Source of the DNA: Clostridia bacterium
GTDB lineage: Bacteria; Bacillota; Clostridia; TANB77; CAG-508
Length of the DNA: 64,000 nucleotides
Assembly: GCA_022792395.1 (NCBI GenBank)
Contig: JAAWAX010000034.1
Location: 30,405-94,404, forward strand
Direction: 5' to 3'
Below are positions 18,014 through 27,762 of the stretch, one piece after another; position 1 is the stretch's first letter, and every line of letters begins with the position of its first letter. The translations under genes and the position numbers were made by a program. Below the pieces are notes generated by a model that saw only the letters and a list, made by a program, of their open reading frames with translations, made no database searches and was not told where the DNA came from.

Positions 18014-20723
18014 TTGGATAAATTAGTATTAGTAGATGGTAATAGCATTATGAACAGAGCCTTTTACGGAATTATGGGAAGTAAAATGCTAACCACAAAA
18101 GATGGAAAATACACCAATGCTATCTATGGATTTTTAGCCATTTTATTTAAACTATTAGAAGATATCAACCCAGAATATTTAGTGGTTGCCTTTGATTTAA
18201 AAGCACCAACAGCAAGGCATAAAATGTACGAAGGATACAAAGCAACTAGAAAAGGAATGCCACAAGAATTAGCAGACCAAATGCCAATCATAAAAGAAGT
18301 ATTAAGAGCCATGCATATTGATATTGTAGAGATGGAAGGTTATGAAGCAGATGATGTACTTCGGAACCTTATCACGTTATGGTGAAAAACAAGGATTAGA
18401 AGTTACTATACTTTCTGGAGATAGAGATACTTTCCAATTAGCAACTGACAAAGTTACCATTCGAATTCCACATACAAAAGGTGGAAAAACAGAAACAGAT
18501 GAATACAATCGAGAAAGAATCATAGAAAAATATGGATTAGAGCCGAAACAATTAATTGATGTAAAAGGATTACAAGGAGATACTTCTGATAATATTCCAG
18601 GTGTGCCAGGAATCGGAGAAAAAACAGCATTAGCCTTAATTCAAAAATTTGGTTCGATAGAGAATTTATATGAAAAGGTAGACAAGGGAGAAGCGGAACT
18701 AAAAGGAAAGCAAAAAGAAAATATAGAAAACAACAAAGAGCTAGCGTTTTTATCCAAAACATTAGGAACGATTAATTTAGAAGTACCAATTCAAGATACT
18801 TTAGAAGATTTCAAAGTAGAAGAATGGGACAAGCCAAAAGTTTTAGAATTATTTAAAGAGTTAAATTTTAATCGTTATATTGACCGCTTTTCTTTGCGTG
18901 GAGAAGAGGCAAAAAAAGAAGAACCAACAGATTTATATAAGATGGTAGATAAATCCATACAAGAAGTCATAAAATTAATAGAAGAACAAAAACAAATGAT
19001 ATTCTATCTTCATACAGTAGAAGACCAAAATCCAGAAAAAATCATCAAGGAAAAGATGGTAGGATTATCCATTTTCAATGAAAAAGCACAAGAAGCAGTT
19101 TATATAACTATCACAAAGGAAGAAGATATCCAAGAATTGAAAACTCTTTTTGAAGAGGAAACGATTCAAAAAATTAGTATTAATTTAACAAAAACCTATA
19201 TATTATTAAAACAAGTAGAGATTGACTTAAAAGGAATTCACTATGATATAGCCATTAGTAGCTATATTTTAAATCCAACCAATAACAAATTAGAAATCGA
19301 CAACTTAATAGAACAATATTTAAGGTTTAATGTACAAGAATTAATAGGAGAACAGCCAAAACAACGACAAATTAATTTATTTGATAACATGCAAGAAGAA
19401 ACAAGTGAAAATACCAAACAAATACAAGAGAAATATGCTCTATATACTTATGCCATTAGTAAAATAAGAGAAATCACATTGAAGCAACTAGAAGAAATAG
19501 GAGCAGTAGAACTCTTCTATGAAATTGACATGCCAACCATAGAGGTATTATCGAATATGCAATGGAATGGGATGTATGTAGATGAAAAAGAATTAAATCA
19601 ATTTGGGAAAGAACTAACAGAAAAATTAGAAAATTTGACAAAAATTATCTATGAAATGGCAGGAGAAGAATTTAACATTAATTCAACGAAACAATTAGGA
19701 GAAATTCTATTTGAAAAAATGAAATTACCAGTTATCAAAAAGACAAAAAGTGGATATTCAACCGATGTCGATGTTTTAGAAAAATTAAAAAGAGAAGATC
19801 CAATTATAGAGAAAATATTAGAATATAGGCAATTGATGAAACTAAATTCTACTTATATAGAAGGATTAAAACCATACATTAATCCTAAAACCAAAAGAAT
19901 TCATTCCTTTTTCCATCAAACCATAACGGCGACAGGAAGAATTAGCTCAACTGAACCAAATTTGCAAAATATACCAACCAGATTTGAACTAGGAAAAAGA
20001 GTAAGAAAAGTATTTAAACCAGAAGAAGGAAAAATCTATATTGATAGCGATTACTCTCAAATTGAACTAAGAGTATTAGCCCACATATCAGAAGATGAAC
20101 ATATGATTGAAGCCTTTCAAGAAGGGCAAGATATTCATAAACAAGCAGCTTCTAAAGTATTCAAGACACCAATTAAAGAGGTAACCAAAGAACAAAGAAG
20201 TGATGCTAAAGCCGTAAACTTTGGAATTGTCTATGGAATTAGTGACTTTGGTTTAGGCGAGCAATTAGGTATCTCAAGAAAAAAAGCAAAAGAATATATC
20301 ACAGAATATTTAGAACAATATGCTGGCATCAAGGCCTTTATGGAAGGAATCACTAAAAAAGCGACCGAAGAAGGATATGTAGAAACCTTATTCCATAGAA
20401 GAAGATATATACCAGAGTTAAAATCTAGCAATTACATGGTAAGACAATTTGGAGCCAGAGCAGCTATGAATACACCAATACAAGGAACAGCAGCAGATAT
20501 TATGAAAATTGCTATGATAAAAGTCTATCAAGAAATTCAAAAAAGAAGATTACAATCCAAAATTGTATTACAAGTTCATGATGAAATGATGATAGAAGCA
20601 TTAGAAGAAGAAAAAGAAGAAGTGAAAGAAATTCTGAAACAAAGTATGGAAACAGCAATCAGTTTAACGGTACCATTAATAGCAGATATATCAGAAGCTA
20701 GAAATTGGTATGATTGCAAATAG
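18014..20723 (+). CDS. polA: DNA polymerase I, +1 frameshift at CGG
   Basis: A 902-residue PolA after skipping the C at 18362. The first frame runs 116 codons to CGG (18362-18364) and would end 7 codons later. In the +1 frame the canonical EADDVLGTL motif of the 5' nuclease domain is restored. Domains: 5'-3' nuclease (1-~290, GDRD and GIGEKTA motifs), an exonuclease-like middle (~310-480), and the polymerase with motif A DSDYSQIELR, motif B RSDAKAVNFGIVYG and motif C QVHDEM. The usual DxE of the 3'-5' exonuclease is replaced by FYLHTVED, so proofreading is probably lost. The start is TTG, nine bases after AGGAGG. PolA is nearly always essential or important, so this frame must presumably be translated. 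Confidence 0.93.
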
Positions 20724-20763
20724 GTTCAATTGGGGACCATTAAGAACTGTCCCCATTGAACCT
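20722..20763. repeat. REP-like palindrome GGTTCAATTGGGGAC / GTCCCCATTGAACC
   Basis: Inverted repeat immediately after the polA stop codon, with arms of 15-16 bases (one bulged T) and an 11-base loop. Related GGGGAC/GTCCCC words occur around mutS2 and in shorter form near queH. The form resembles dispersed REP palindromes of Firmicutes. It may also serve as a polA terminator. Confidence 0.7.
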
Positions 20764-20799
20764 TAAGTGAGCCTAATTATTTAAAGGAGGAGAGATAAA

Positions 20800-21360
20800 T
20801 TGAAAAGCAAAAAACGAATCATAATAATTTTATTACTGGTTTTCATTGTGTTTGTTTTTCTATTTAAAGATAATTTATTAAAGATGTTATATCCCAAAAC
20901 ATATCAAGAAACCGTAGTGCTGTATCAAGAAAAGTATGGCATAGAAGGAAACCTCATTTTTGCAGTAATTAAGGCAGAGAGTAATTTTGATAAAGATGCT
21001 ATTTCTAACCGAAATGCCATAGGATTAATGCAATTAATGGAGGAAACCGCTAAAGATGTTGCTAGAAAAAATGATATAGAATTAGATACTGAAAACATAA
21101 AAGAAGAACTTTGTGATGTCAATAAAAATATTCAAATAGGTACATGCTATTTATCAACTCTTATAGAAAGATATCAAAACAAAGAAGTGGCATTAGCTGC
21201 ATACAATGCGGGAATAGGAACAGTAGATGGATGGATTGAAAAGGGAATTATTAGAAAAGATGGCACAGATATTGAAAAGATACCCTATAAAGAGACAAAT
21301 AACTATGTAAGAAAGATATTAAGGGATTACAAAATTTATGAAGATTTATATAAGAACTAG
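20800..21360 (+). CDS. Membrane-anchored lytic transglycosylase (SLT domain)
   Basis: A 186-residue protein with an N-terminal membrane anchor (~residues 5-22) and a soluble-lytic-transglycosylase domain. KAESNFD carries the catalytic Glu, NAIGLMQLM is the classic GLMQ motif, and LAAYNAGIGTVDGW is the terminal AYNAG motif. It cleaves peptidoglycan glycan strands at the outer face of the membrane. The start is TTG, with AAAGGAGG upstream. In Clostridium the order polA-coaE-slt is common; here coaE is absent between polA and this gene, and a REP-like palindrome occupies the junction. Confidence 0.92.
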   Translation: MKSKKRIIIILLLVFIVFVFLFKDNLLKMLYPKTYQETVVLYQEKYGIEGNLIFAVIKAESNFDKDAISNRNAIGLMQLMEETAKDVARKNDIELDTENIKEELCDVNKNIQIGTCYLSTLIERYQNKEVALAAYNAGIGTVDGWIEKGIIRKDGTDIEKIPYKETNNYVRKILRDYKIYEDLYKN

Positions 21361-21416
21361 ACAAATAACAAAAAATGGAATAAAATAGATATGTTAAGAA
21401 AAAAGGAGAAAGCCAA

Positions 21417-22676
21417 ATGATAATAGAACAAGTATTATTTACTGTCATTTCACTTACCATATTTGTATATATGTTCTTTCGCATGATACGAAATGATGAT
21501 ACAACTTATGTAGTGGTATTAGTATCAGAATTTGTTGGAATTGCACTTAATTTTGCAGAAGTATTATTTAGGGTAAAATTAAATATTGTATTTGTTATGT
21601 TAAAATACATATTATCAATTATACTTCCCATTAGCATTATCATTTTAGAAAAGAAAAACATTACATTATTTGAAATGGTACATATTCAAAAAGCAAAATT
21701 ATATTTATTTTTAGGTCATAAGAAGAAAGCAAAGCAAGAATTGATTGATTTATTAGAAAAAAATCCAAAATCTTATAAAGCTCATAGAATGTTAGCAGAA
21801 ATCTATGAACGAGAAGGTGGCATGAGAAAAGCAATTGATGAATATGTACAAGCAATTGATTTAAATAAGAAAGATTATGATTCTTATTATAAAGTAGCGA
21901 AATTATTAACGAACCTAAATAAAAAAGAAGAAGCAGAAGAAATGCTAGTTAATTTGCTAAATAAGAAACCAGAAATGGAGAAAGCAACTGAACTATTGGG
22001 AGAAATTTTAATCGAAAAAGAAAGATATAAAGAAGCAGCTAATATATATCAAAATGCATTAAGGTATAATCCTATTAGTTACGAATTGAATTATAATTTA
22101 GGAATTGTATATACGATGTTGAATGATTTTCAAAATGCTAAAATTTGTTATGAAAAGGCAGCAGAGATTAACTCATTATTATATAATGCTAAATATTCAT
22201 TAGCAGAGATAGCATTGATTTATAAAGATTTAGAAGAGGCAGAAAAGAGATTTTTAGAAGCGATTGAAGAAGAAGAACTATCAGCAGATGGCTATTATGA
22301 ATTAGCAAAAATCTATTTAATTAAGGGAGAAAAAAATACGGCTATTAAATATATCAATACAGCAATTGATAGTAATGCCAAGAAAATTGTAGAAAAAGTT
22401 AAAAAAGATCCTATTTTTATACCAATTATGGCTAAAATTTCGATACCCTTTAATTTAGAAGAAACAGAAGAAACAGAACAAAAAGAAAAACATAAATTAC
22501 GAAAAAAAGAAATAAAAGCCAAAGAGCATTTAGAAGAAATGAGTGAAATAACAAGAAATTTAGGTTATAATGATATTAAAATGTTAAGAAAAAATTCTTC
22601 TGGTAGAAAAAGAGAAATCATGGGAAAAGAGAAGCAAAGATTAGAAGAAGATAGGCAAATAGAAAGACAAGATTAA
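21417..22676 (+). CDS. Membrane-anchored TPR repeat protein
   Basis: A 419-residue protein with two or three N-terminal hydrophobic helices (~3-75), then tandem tetratricopeptide repeats from ~100 to ~310. Recurrent signatures include AHRMLAEIYEREG, ELNYNLGIVYTMLND and GYYELAKIYLIKGE. A charged Glu/Lys/Arg-rich tail follows. TPR arrays are protein-binding scaffolds, and the partner is unknown. AAAGGAG lies before the ATG. The gene stands between the lytic transglycosylase and dpaA on the same strand, so an envelope or sporulation role is possible but not shown. Confidence 0.85.
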   Translation: MIIEQVLFTVISLTIFVYMFFRMIRNDDTTYVVVLVSEFVGIALNFAEVLFRVKLNIVFVMLKYILSIILPISIIILEKKNITLFEMVHIQKAKLYLFLGHKKKAKQELIDLLEKNPKSYKAHRMLAEIYEREGGMRKAIDEYVQAIDLNKKDYDSYYKVAKLLTNLNKKEEAEEMLVNLLNKKPEMEKATELLGEILIEKERYKEAANIYQNALRYNPISYELNYNLGIVYTMLNDFQNAKICYEKAAEINSLLYNAKYSLAEIALIYKDLEEAEKRFLEAIEEEELSADGYYELAKIYLIKGEKNTAIKYINTAIDSNAKKIVEKVKKDPIFIPIMAKISIPFNLEETEETEQKEKHKLRKKEIKAKEHLEEMSEITRNLGYNDIKMLRKNSSGRKREIMGKEKQRLEEDRQIERQD

Positions 22677-22791
22677 TAGATAGGAAATTTCTTTGAACTT
22701 TCTGCAATATAAAAGTAAATAAAAAGTATTTTGTAAGGAAACTCATAAAATTCTCAAATTGAAATATACTAAATAAAAAAGGGAGGATTTT

Positions 22792-23670
22792 ATGAGTATG
22801 AATTTTGCAGTAATTGGTGGCGACTTGCGAATTATAAAGTTAGCAAAAATGCTAGCAGAAGAAGGAAATGCGGTATATACTTATGGATTAGAAAAAGCAG
22901 AAGAATTAAAAACTACCAAAAATATTATTTTTTGTGAAAAATTAAATAGAGCAATTGAAGACACCGAAGTTGTAATAGGGCCAATTCCGTTTTCAAGTAA
23001 TGGAGAAGATATTAACAGTCCATTTAGTGAAAATACGATATCCATTCGAGAATTAATGTATAGTATCAATGCTAAAATATTGATAGCAGGAAGTATTACT
23101 CCTGAAATATATGATTTGGCTAATGATGAATATATTGAAATTATCGATATTATGAAAAGAGAAGAATTAGCTGTGCTAAATACAATTTCAACGGCAGAAG
23201 GTGCAATAGAAATTGCGATTAGCAATACCAACAAAATTATCCATGGAAGTCAAGTTCTTATTTTAGGATTTGGAAGAATTGGAAAGGTGTTGGCTAGAAA
23301 AATGGCAGGACTTTCTGCTAAAATTACATGTGCAGCTAGAAAAGATGAAGATTTAGCTTGGATTAAGGCTTATGGTCATAAAGCTACCAATATTAATACT
23401 TTAGGAAGTAACTTATCACAATATGATATTATTATTAATACAGTACCACATTTGATACTAACACCAGAAAGATTACAGTATGTTAATCAAGAATGCTTAT
23501 TAATTGATTTAGCTTCTAATCCAGGAGGAATTGACAAAAAAACGGTGAAAGAAAGAGAATTAAAATTGGTTTGGGCATTGGCTTTACCAGGTAAAGTAGC
23601 ACCAGTTACAACCGCAGAATTTATCAAAGATACGATTCATAATATTTTAAAAGAAGTATATAAAAAGTAA
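22792..23670 (+). CDS. dpaA: Dipicolinate synthase subunit A
   Basis: A 292-residue protein matching DpaA/SpoVFA. It has an N-terminal domain beginning NFAVIGGDLR and a Rossmann NAD(P)-binding domain with LGFGRIGKVLARKM (~residues 155-170). A conserved late segment is LIDLASNPGGID, followed by ALALPGKVAPVTTA. With DpaB it converts a lysine-pathway intermediate to dipicolinic acid for the spore core, acting in the mother cell. The usual partner dpaB is not adjacent; uppP follows instead. Its presence indicates a spore former. GGGAGG precedes the ATG. Confidence 0.93.
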   Translation: MSMNFAVIGGDLRIIKLAKMLAEEGNAVYTYGLEKAEELKTTKNIIFCEKLNRAIEDTEVVIGPIPFSSNGEDINSPFSENTISIRELMYSINAKILIAGSITPEIYDLANDEYIEIIDIMKREELAVLNTISTAEGAIEIAISNTNKIIHGSQVLILGFGRIGKVLARKMAGLSAKITCAARKDEDLAWIKAYGHKATNINTLGSNLSQYDIIINTVPHLILTPERLQYVNQECLLIDLASNPGGIDKKTVKERELKLVWALALPGKVAPVTTAEFIKDTIHNILKEVYKK

Positions 23671-23762
23671 TTAATTTGATATGCGATGACTTTTAATATA
23701 TAAAACAAATTAAAGTATGGGGGATTAAATCATAAAGATAACATAAAAAGGAGTAGAAGAAA

Positions 23763-24623
23763 ATGTTACTAGAAATTTTAAAAGCTGTTCTATTTGGGGT
23801 GATAGAAGGAATAACTGAATGGTTACCCATTAGTAGTACAGGACATTTAATATTAGTAGAACAATTTGTAAAACTAGAAAAAGTATCTCCAGAATTTTGG
23901 AGTATGTTTCAAGTAGTAATACAATTGGGAGCAATTTTAGCAGTTGTATTATTATACTGGAATAAAATATGGCCAATTACTAGAAATAAGAAAGAAGCGA
24001 TACAACCAAAAGGAATTGGTTCGTATTTTAATAAAAATATTATGATTTTATGGATAAAAATTTTAGTGGCATGTATACCAGCAGCAGTAATAGGATTATT
24101 TTTTGATGAAATATTTGAGGCTTTATTTTATAATCCATTCTGCATCGCTCTTGCCTTGATTCTATTTGGCATTGCCTTTATCGTAGTAGAAAATTGGAAT
24201 CAGAAAAAGGAAAATAAAAAAACAAAAGAGAGAAATTCTCAAATTACATATAAAGATGCAATTATTATTGGGATTTTTCAATTGATAGCTGCCATATTTC
24301 CAGGAACATCACGTTCAGGAGCAACCATTATAGGAGGATTATTAATTGGATTATCAAGACCAAATGCGGCAGAATTTACTTTCTATTTGGCAATTCCAAC
24401 CATGTTAGGAGCCAGTTTATTAAAATTAGTTAAGTTTGGATTTGGCTTTACAAGTGCAGAACTTATTATTTTGTTAGTAGGTATGATAGTTTCTTTCCTA
24501 GTTTCTGTATTAGTGATTAAGTTCTTGATGAATTACATAAAAAAACATGACTTTAAACCATTTGGCTATTATCGAATTGTTTTAGGAATTGCTGTGTTAT
24601 TTTATTTTTGTTTAGTAAGATAG
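23763..24623 (+). CDS. uppP: Undecaprenyl-diphosphatase UppP (BacA)
   Basis: A 286-residue polytopic membrane protein of the BacA family. Both signature motifs are present: EGITEWLPISSTGHL near the N-terminus and PGTSRSGATI (~residues 180-190). It dephosphorylates undecaprenyl pyrophosphate at the membrane so the lipid carrier can be reused for peptidoglycan and teichoic acid synthesis; the family also confers bacitracin resistance. AAAGGAG precedes the ATG. The ~345 bases after it contain several hairpins. Confidence 0.96.
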   Translation: MLLEILKAVLFGVIEGITEWLPISSTGHLILVEQFVKLEKVSPEFWSMFQVVIQLGAILAVVLLYWNKIWPITRNKKEAIQPKGIGSYFNKNIMILWIKILVACIPAAVIGLFFDEIFEALFYNPFCIALALILFGIAFIVVENWNQKKENKKTKERNSQITYKDAIIIGIFQLIAAIFPGTSRSGATIIGGLLIGLSRPNAAEFTFYLAIPTMLGASLLKLVKFGFGFTSAELIILLVGMIVSFLVSVLVIKFLMNYIKKHDFKPFGYYRIVLGIAVLFYFCLVR

Positions 24624-24968
24624 AGATAAAAAACTTAAATTAAAAACGAATTTAAAAATTTCTAAGCGATGGCAATCGCAAAGAAATTTTAGAAATTCCC
24701 ATATTTATCTTGTATGGAAAGTCCTCCTACTAGAAGAACTTTCCTACAATATAAAAAAGAATACTTGAAAAGTATTCTTTTTTGGTATAAAATGGTATCA
24801 TCTAAAGAAAAAAGGAAATAATATAAAAAGAAATGTTACTATTTAGGATAATTAAGTGTGAAAAAATAAATAAAATATTTTCACACAAGGTTTACGACAA
24901 ACACATAAAAAATTGATAAATTTAGGATAAGATAGACTCTAAATAGCAACAAAAAGGAGGAAGAAAAA
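24624..24968. other. Gene-free, hairpin-rich interval between uppP and pgk
   Basis: No plausible gene. Four successive inverted repeats are visible: AAATTTCTAAGCGAT with its partner at 24656-24689, TGTATGGAAAGT/ACTTTCCTACA at 24711-24748, the terminator at 24754-24783, and GTGTGAAAA/TTTTCACAC at 24856-24886. The pgk ribosome site AAGGAGG closes the interval. Confidence 0.7.
24754..24783 (+). terminator. Rho-independent terminator upstream of pgk
   Basis: AAAAGAATACT / AGTATTCTTTT with a short loop, and T runs on the + strand side. The flanking A run makes it potentially bidirectional. Confidence 0.8.
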
Positions 24969-26153
24969 ATGAATAAGAAAACAGTAAAAGACATGGATTT
25001 AAAAGGAAAGAAGGTATTAGTTCGTTGTGACTTTAATGTACCAATGGATGAAAATCAAAAAATAACAGACAACACAAGAATCGTAGCGGCATTACCAACC
25101 ATACAATATTTGTTAGAAAATGATTGTGCTATTATTTTGTGTTCTCATTTAGGAAGACCAAAAGGAGAATTTAAGTCAGAATATTCCTTAAAACCAGTAG
25201 CGGAAGAACTAGCAAAACTATTAGGAAAAGAAGTAATTATGGCAAAAGATGTAATAGGCGAAGATGCTAAATCCAAGGCTTCTAACTTAAAAAATGGTCA
25301 AATCATGTTAATAGAAAATGTAAGATTTCATAAAGAGGAAACAGAAAATGACCAAGAGTTTGCCAAAGAATTAGCTAAAATGGCAGAAATCTATGTAAAT
25401 GATGCTTTTGGAGCAGCTCATAGAGCCCATAGTTCAACTGCTGGAGTAGCAGAATTTTTACCAGCTGTATCAGGATTTTTAATTGAAAAGGAATTAAAAT
25501 TCCTAGGAAAAGCAATATCAAATCCAGAAAGACCTTTTGTAGCTATTTTAGGAGGTGCAAAAGTTTCTGATAAAATAGGTGTAATAGATAGCTTATTAGA
25601 AAAAGTAGATACCTTAATAATTGGTGGAGGAATGGCATATACATTCTTTAAAGCACAAGGATATGAAGTAGGAAATTCTATCTGTGAATTGGATAAATTA
25701 GAATTAGCAACTAATTTAATGAAAAAAGCAGAAGAAAAAGGTGTTAAATTGATTCTTCCTATGGATACCAAAATCGGAAAAGAATATAAAGCAGATACGG
25801 AAAGCAAAACCGTAAAATATAATGAAATTCCAGAGGGATGGGAAGGTTTTGATATCGGAGAAGAAAGCATAAAGTTATTTATAGAAGAATTAAAAAAGGC
25901 AAAGACAGTAGTATGGAATGGACCTCTAGGATTGTTTGAATTTGACCAATTTGCTATCGGAACCAATGAAATAGCAAAAGCATTGGCTAAAATGGATTGT
26001 ACAACGATTATTGGAGGAGGAGATTCTGCTGCGGCAGTAAAAAAAGCAGGTTTAGAAGATAAAATGACACATATTTCAACAGGAGGAGGAGCATCATTAG
26101 AGTTTTTAGAGGGTAAGGCTTTGCCAGGAATTGAATGCCTTCTAAACAAATGA
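24969..26153 (+). CDS. pgk: Phosphoglycerate kinase
   Basis: A 394-residue glycolytic kinase that makes ATP from 1,3-bisphosphoglycerate. [10 protein letters not shown] and SHLGRPKG form the substrate-binding N-domain. The nucleotide domain has GGAKVSDKI and GGGDSAAAV, and the late [13 protein letters not shown] motif is present. Length is normal. AAGGAGG lies 9 bases before the ATG. It heads a lower-glycolysis cluster with tpiA and gpmI; gap and eno are not visible. A large antisense open frame here is only a shadow of the biased codon use. Confidence 0.97.
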   Translation: MNKKTVKDMDLKGKKVLVRCDFNVPMDENQKITDNTRIVAALPTIQYLLENDCAIILCSHLGRPKGEFKSEYSLKPVAEELAKLLGKEVIMAKDVIGEDAKSKASNLKNGQIMLIENVRFHKEETENDQEFAKELAKMAEIYVNDAFGAAHRAHSSTAGVAEFLPAVSGFLIEKELKFLGKAISNPERPFVAILGGAKVSDKIGVIDSLLEKVDTLIIGGGMAYTFFKAQGYEVGNSICELDKLELATNLMKKAEEKGVKLILPMDTKIGKEYKADTESKTVKYNEIPEGWEGFDIGEESIKLFIEELKKAKTVVWNGPLGLFEFDQFAIGTNEIAKALAKMDCTTIIGGGDSAAAVKKAGLEDKMTHISTGGGASLEFLEGKALPGIECLLNK

Positions 26154-26262
26154 AAAAAGGATTACAAATGAATTTAAATTTATTTGTATACTGATACTGT
26201 AACAGATAAATCTTAACAGTATTAGCAAAAAACACAGAAAAAATAAAAAAGGATGTAAAAAT

Positions 26263-26907
26263 GTGAACCAATTCAAAGAAGCAATGAAAGTAAATAAAAA
26301 CAAATGGAGTTTTTATAAGACTTATGAAAAAAGAAAAGATGGTAGAAAAATTTATAAAGGAAGTATTGTACCAGAGGGAGAATTATATACAGATTATTCT
26401 TTAGCTACGGTTTCTTGCTTTGTATTAAATAAAAAAGGGGAGATTTTAGTAGAAGAAAGAGCAGCTGATAAAAAAATTATGCCAGGAATATTAGATATTG
26501 TTTCTGGTCATATCGATGGTAATGAGACCCCAACACAAGCCATGATTCGAGAATATGTAGAAGAAATTCATAAGGGAAGTCAAGAAGAACAAGAAAAAGC
26601 AAGAAATGAAGCCATTCATAACTTAAAGAAACTAGATGAACTGCATTTAATTTGTAATGAAAAAGGATATTATGTTCAATTTTATATGTTATTAACAAAA
26701 CTAAAAACAATTACGAAACAATCAGAAGAAATAAAAAATGTAAAATGGATACCAATGGAAGATTTATTTGAAATGATACGACAAGGGAAAACAGGTATCG
26801 TATATGATAAAAGACTGGAAATTGTTTTTAGGCAAGTAAGAGAAGGCTATCAAGAATTAGTAAAAGGAAAATGGGAAAGTAATGGAATTGTTAGATGTTC
26901 TAGATGA
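26263..26907 (+). CDS. Nudix hydrolase family protein
   Basis: A 214-residue protein with a complete Nudix box, GHIDGNETPTQAMIREYVEE (~residues 84-103), the Mg-binding REx2EE site for cleavage of nucleoside-diphosphate-linked compounds. The upstream SGH context (DIVSGHIDG) recalls the IPP-isomerase-like and YfcD/YtkD-type Nudix proteins. It starts at GTG after an AAAAAAGGATG site. It lies between pgk and tpiA in an otherwise glycolytic run, which suggests co-transcription but does not identify the substrate. A 16-codon Nudix-like start fragment lies at its 3' end in another frame. Confidence 0.88.
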   Translation: MNQFKEAMKVNKNKWSFYKTYEKRKDGRKIYKGSIVPEGELYTDYSLATVSCFVLNKKGEILVEERAADKKIMPGILDIVSGHIDGNETPTQAMIREYVEEIHKGSQEEQEKARNEAIHNLKKLDELHLICNEKGYYVQFYMLLTKLKTITKQSEEIKNVKWIPMEDLFEMIRQGKTGIVYDKRLEIVFRQVREGYQELVKGKWESNGIVRCSR

Positions 26908-26932
26908 AGATGGAAATGTAACAAGTTATTAA
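26882..26932 (+). pseudogene. Nudix-type N-terminal fragment (16 codons)
   Basis: An in-phase ATG opens MELLDVLDEDGNVTSY followed by a stop, overlapping the end of the preceding Nudix gene in a different frame. Many IPP-isomerase-like Nudix proteins begin with MELLDVYDENG-type sequences, so this looks like the start of a second copy cut off by deletion. The match is short and could be chance. Confidence 0.35.
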
Positions 26933-26967
26933 TTTATTAAAAATATAAATAAAGAAGGAGAGATATT

Positions 26968-27717
26968 ATGAGAAAAAAAGTAATTGCAGGAAATTGGAAA
27001 ATGAATATGCTTCCCAATGAAGCCATTCAATTTATAGAAGAACTAGCACCAATGGTAAAAGACACCCAAAACGAAGTAGTTTTATGTGTGCCATATACAG
27101 ACTTATTTTATGCTCTATTAACAGCACAAAATACGAACATAAAAATTGGAGCACAAAATATGCATTTTGAAGAAAGTGGAGCATATACAGGAGAAGTATC
27201 AGGAAAAATGTTAAAAGCCATCAATGCCCAATATGTTATTATAGGGCATTCAGAAAGAAGACAATACTTTAACGAGACAGATGAAACGGTAAATAAGAAA
27301 ATCAAATCAGCCTTTGAATATGGGTTAAAGCCAATTGTATGTGTAGGAGAAACTTTAGACCAAAGAGAAGCTGGAGAAACCGAAGAAGTGATTACAAAAC
27401 AAACTAAATTAGCATTAGAAGGATTAACCGAAAAACAAGTAGAAAATACAATCATAGCTTATGAACCAATTTGGGCAATAGGAACAGGGAAAACAGCAAC
27501 AAAAGAAGATGCTAATAATAGTATTAAAGCAATCAGAAATAAAATTGCGGAAATCTATGGACAAACGGTAGCTAATAGAGTTATAATACAATACGGTGGA
27601 AGTGTAAAAAGCACAAATGCGAAAGAATTATTTGAAATGTCTGATATAGATGGAGGACTAGTAGGAGGAGCCAGTCTAAAGGCAGATGAATTCAGCAAAA
27701 TAGTGAATTTTGAATAG
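26968..27717 (+). CDS. tpiA: Triosephosphate isomerase
   Basis: A 249-residue TIM-barrel enzyme that interconverts DHAP and glyceraldehyde 3-phosphate. NWKMN carries the N-terminal catalytic Lys, IGHSERR the His electrophile, and AYEPIWAIGTGKTA the catalytic Glu and loop 6. The phosphate loop QYGGSVKS and GGLVGGASL are intact. AAGGAGAG precedes the ATG. It sits 45 bases before gpmI in the glycolytic cluster. Confidence 0.98.
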   Translation: MRKKVIAGNWKMNMLPNEAIQFIEELAPMVKDTQNEVVLCVPYTDLFYALLTAQNTNIKIGAQNMHFEESGAYTGEVSGKMLKAINAQYVIIGHSERRQYFNETDETVNKKIKSAFEYGLKPIVCVGETLDQREAGETEEVITKQTKLALEGLTEKQVENTIIAYEPIWAIGTGKTATKEDANNSIKAIRNKIAEIYGQTVANRVIIQYGGSVKSTNAKELFEMSDIDGGLVGGASLKADEFSKIVNFE

Positions 27718-27762
27718 AATCGTTATATGCTTTAAGTGGAATTAAAAGAAAAGGTGGTAAAT

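Noticed and set aside
24856..24886. GTGTGAAAA...TTTTCACAC as a Rex redox-repressor operator upstream of pgk
   Set aside because: The half-sites are separated by 13 bases, giving 31 bases in total, whereas Rex sites are ~18 bases with a short spacer; more likely a hairpin.
25418..26149. Long antisense open frame (243 codons) opposite pgk
   Set aside because: It mirrors the codon bias of pgk, has a low-complexity translation with no family resemblance, and no ribosome site.
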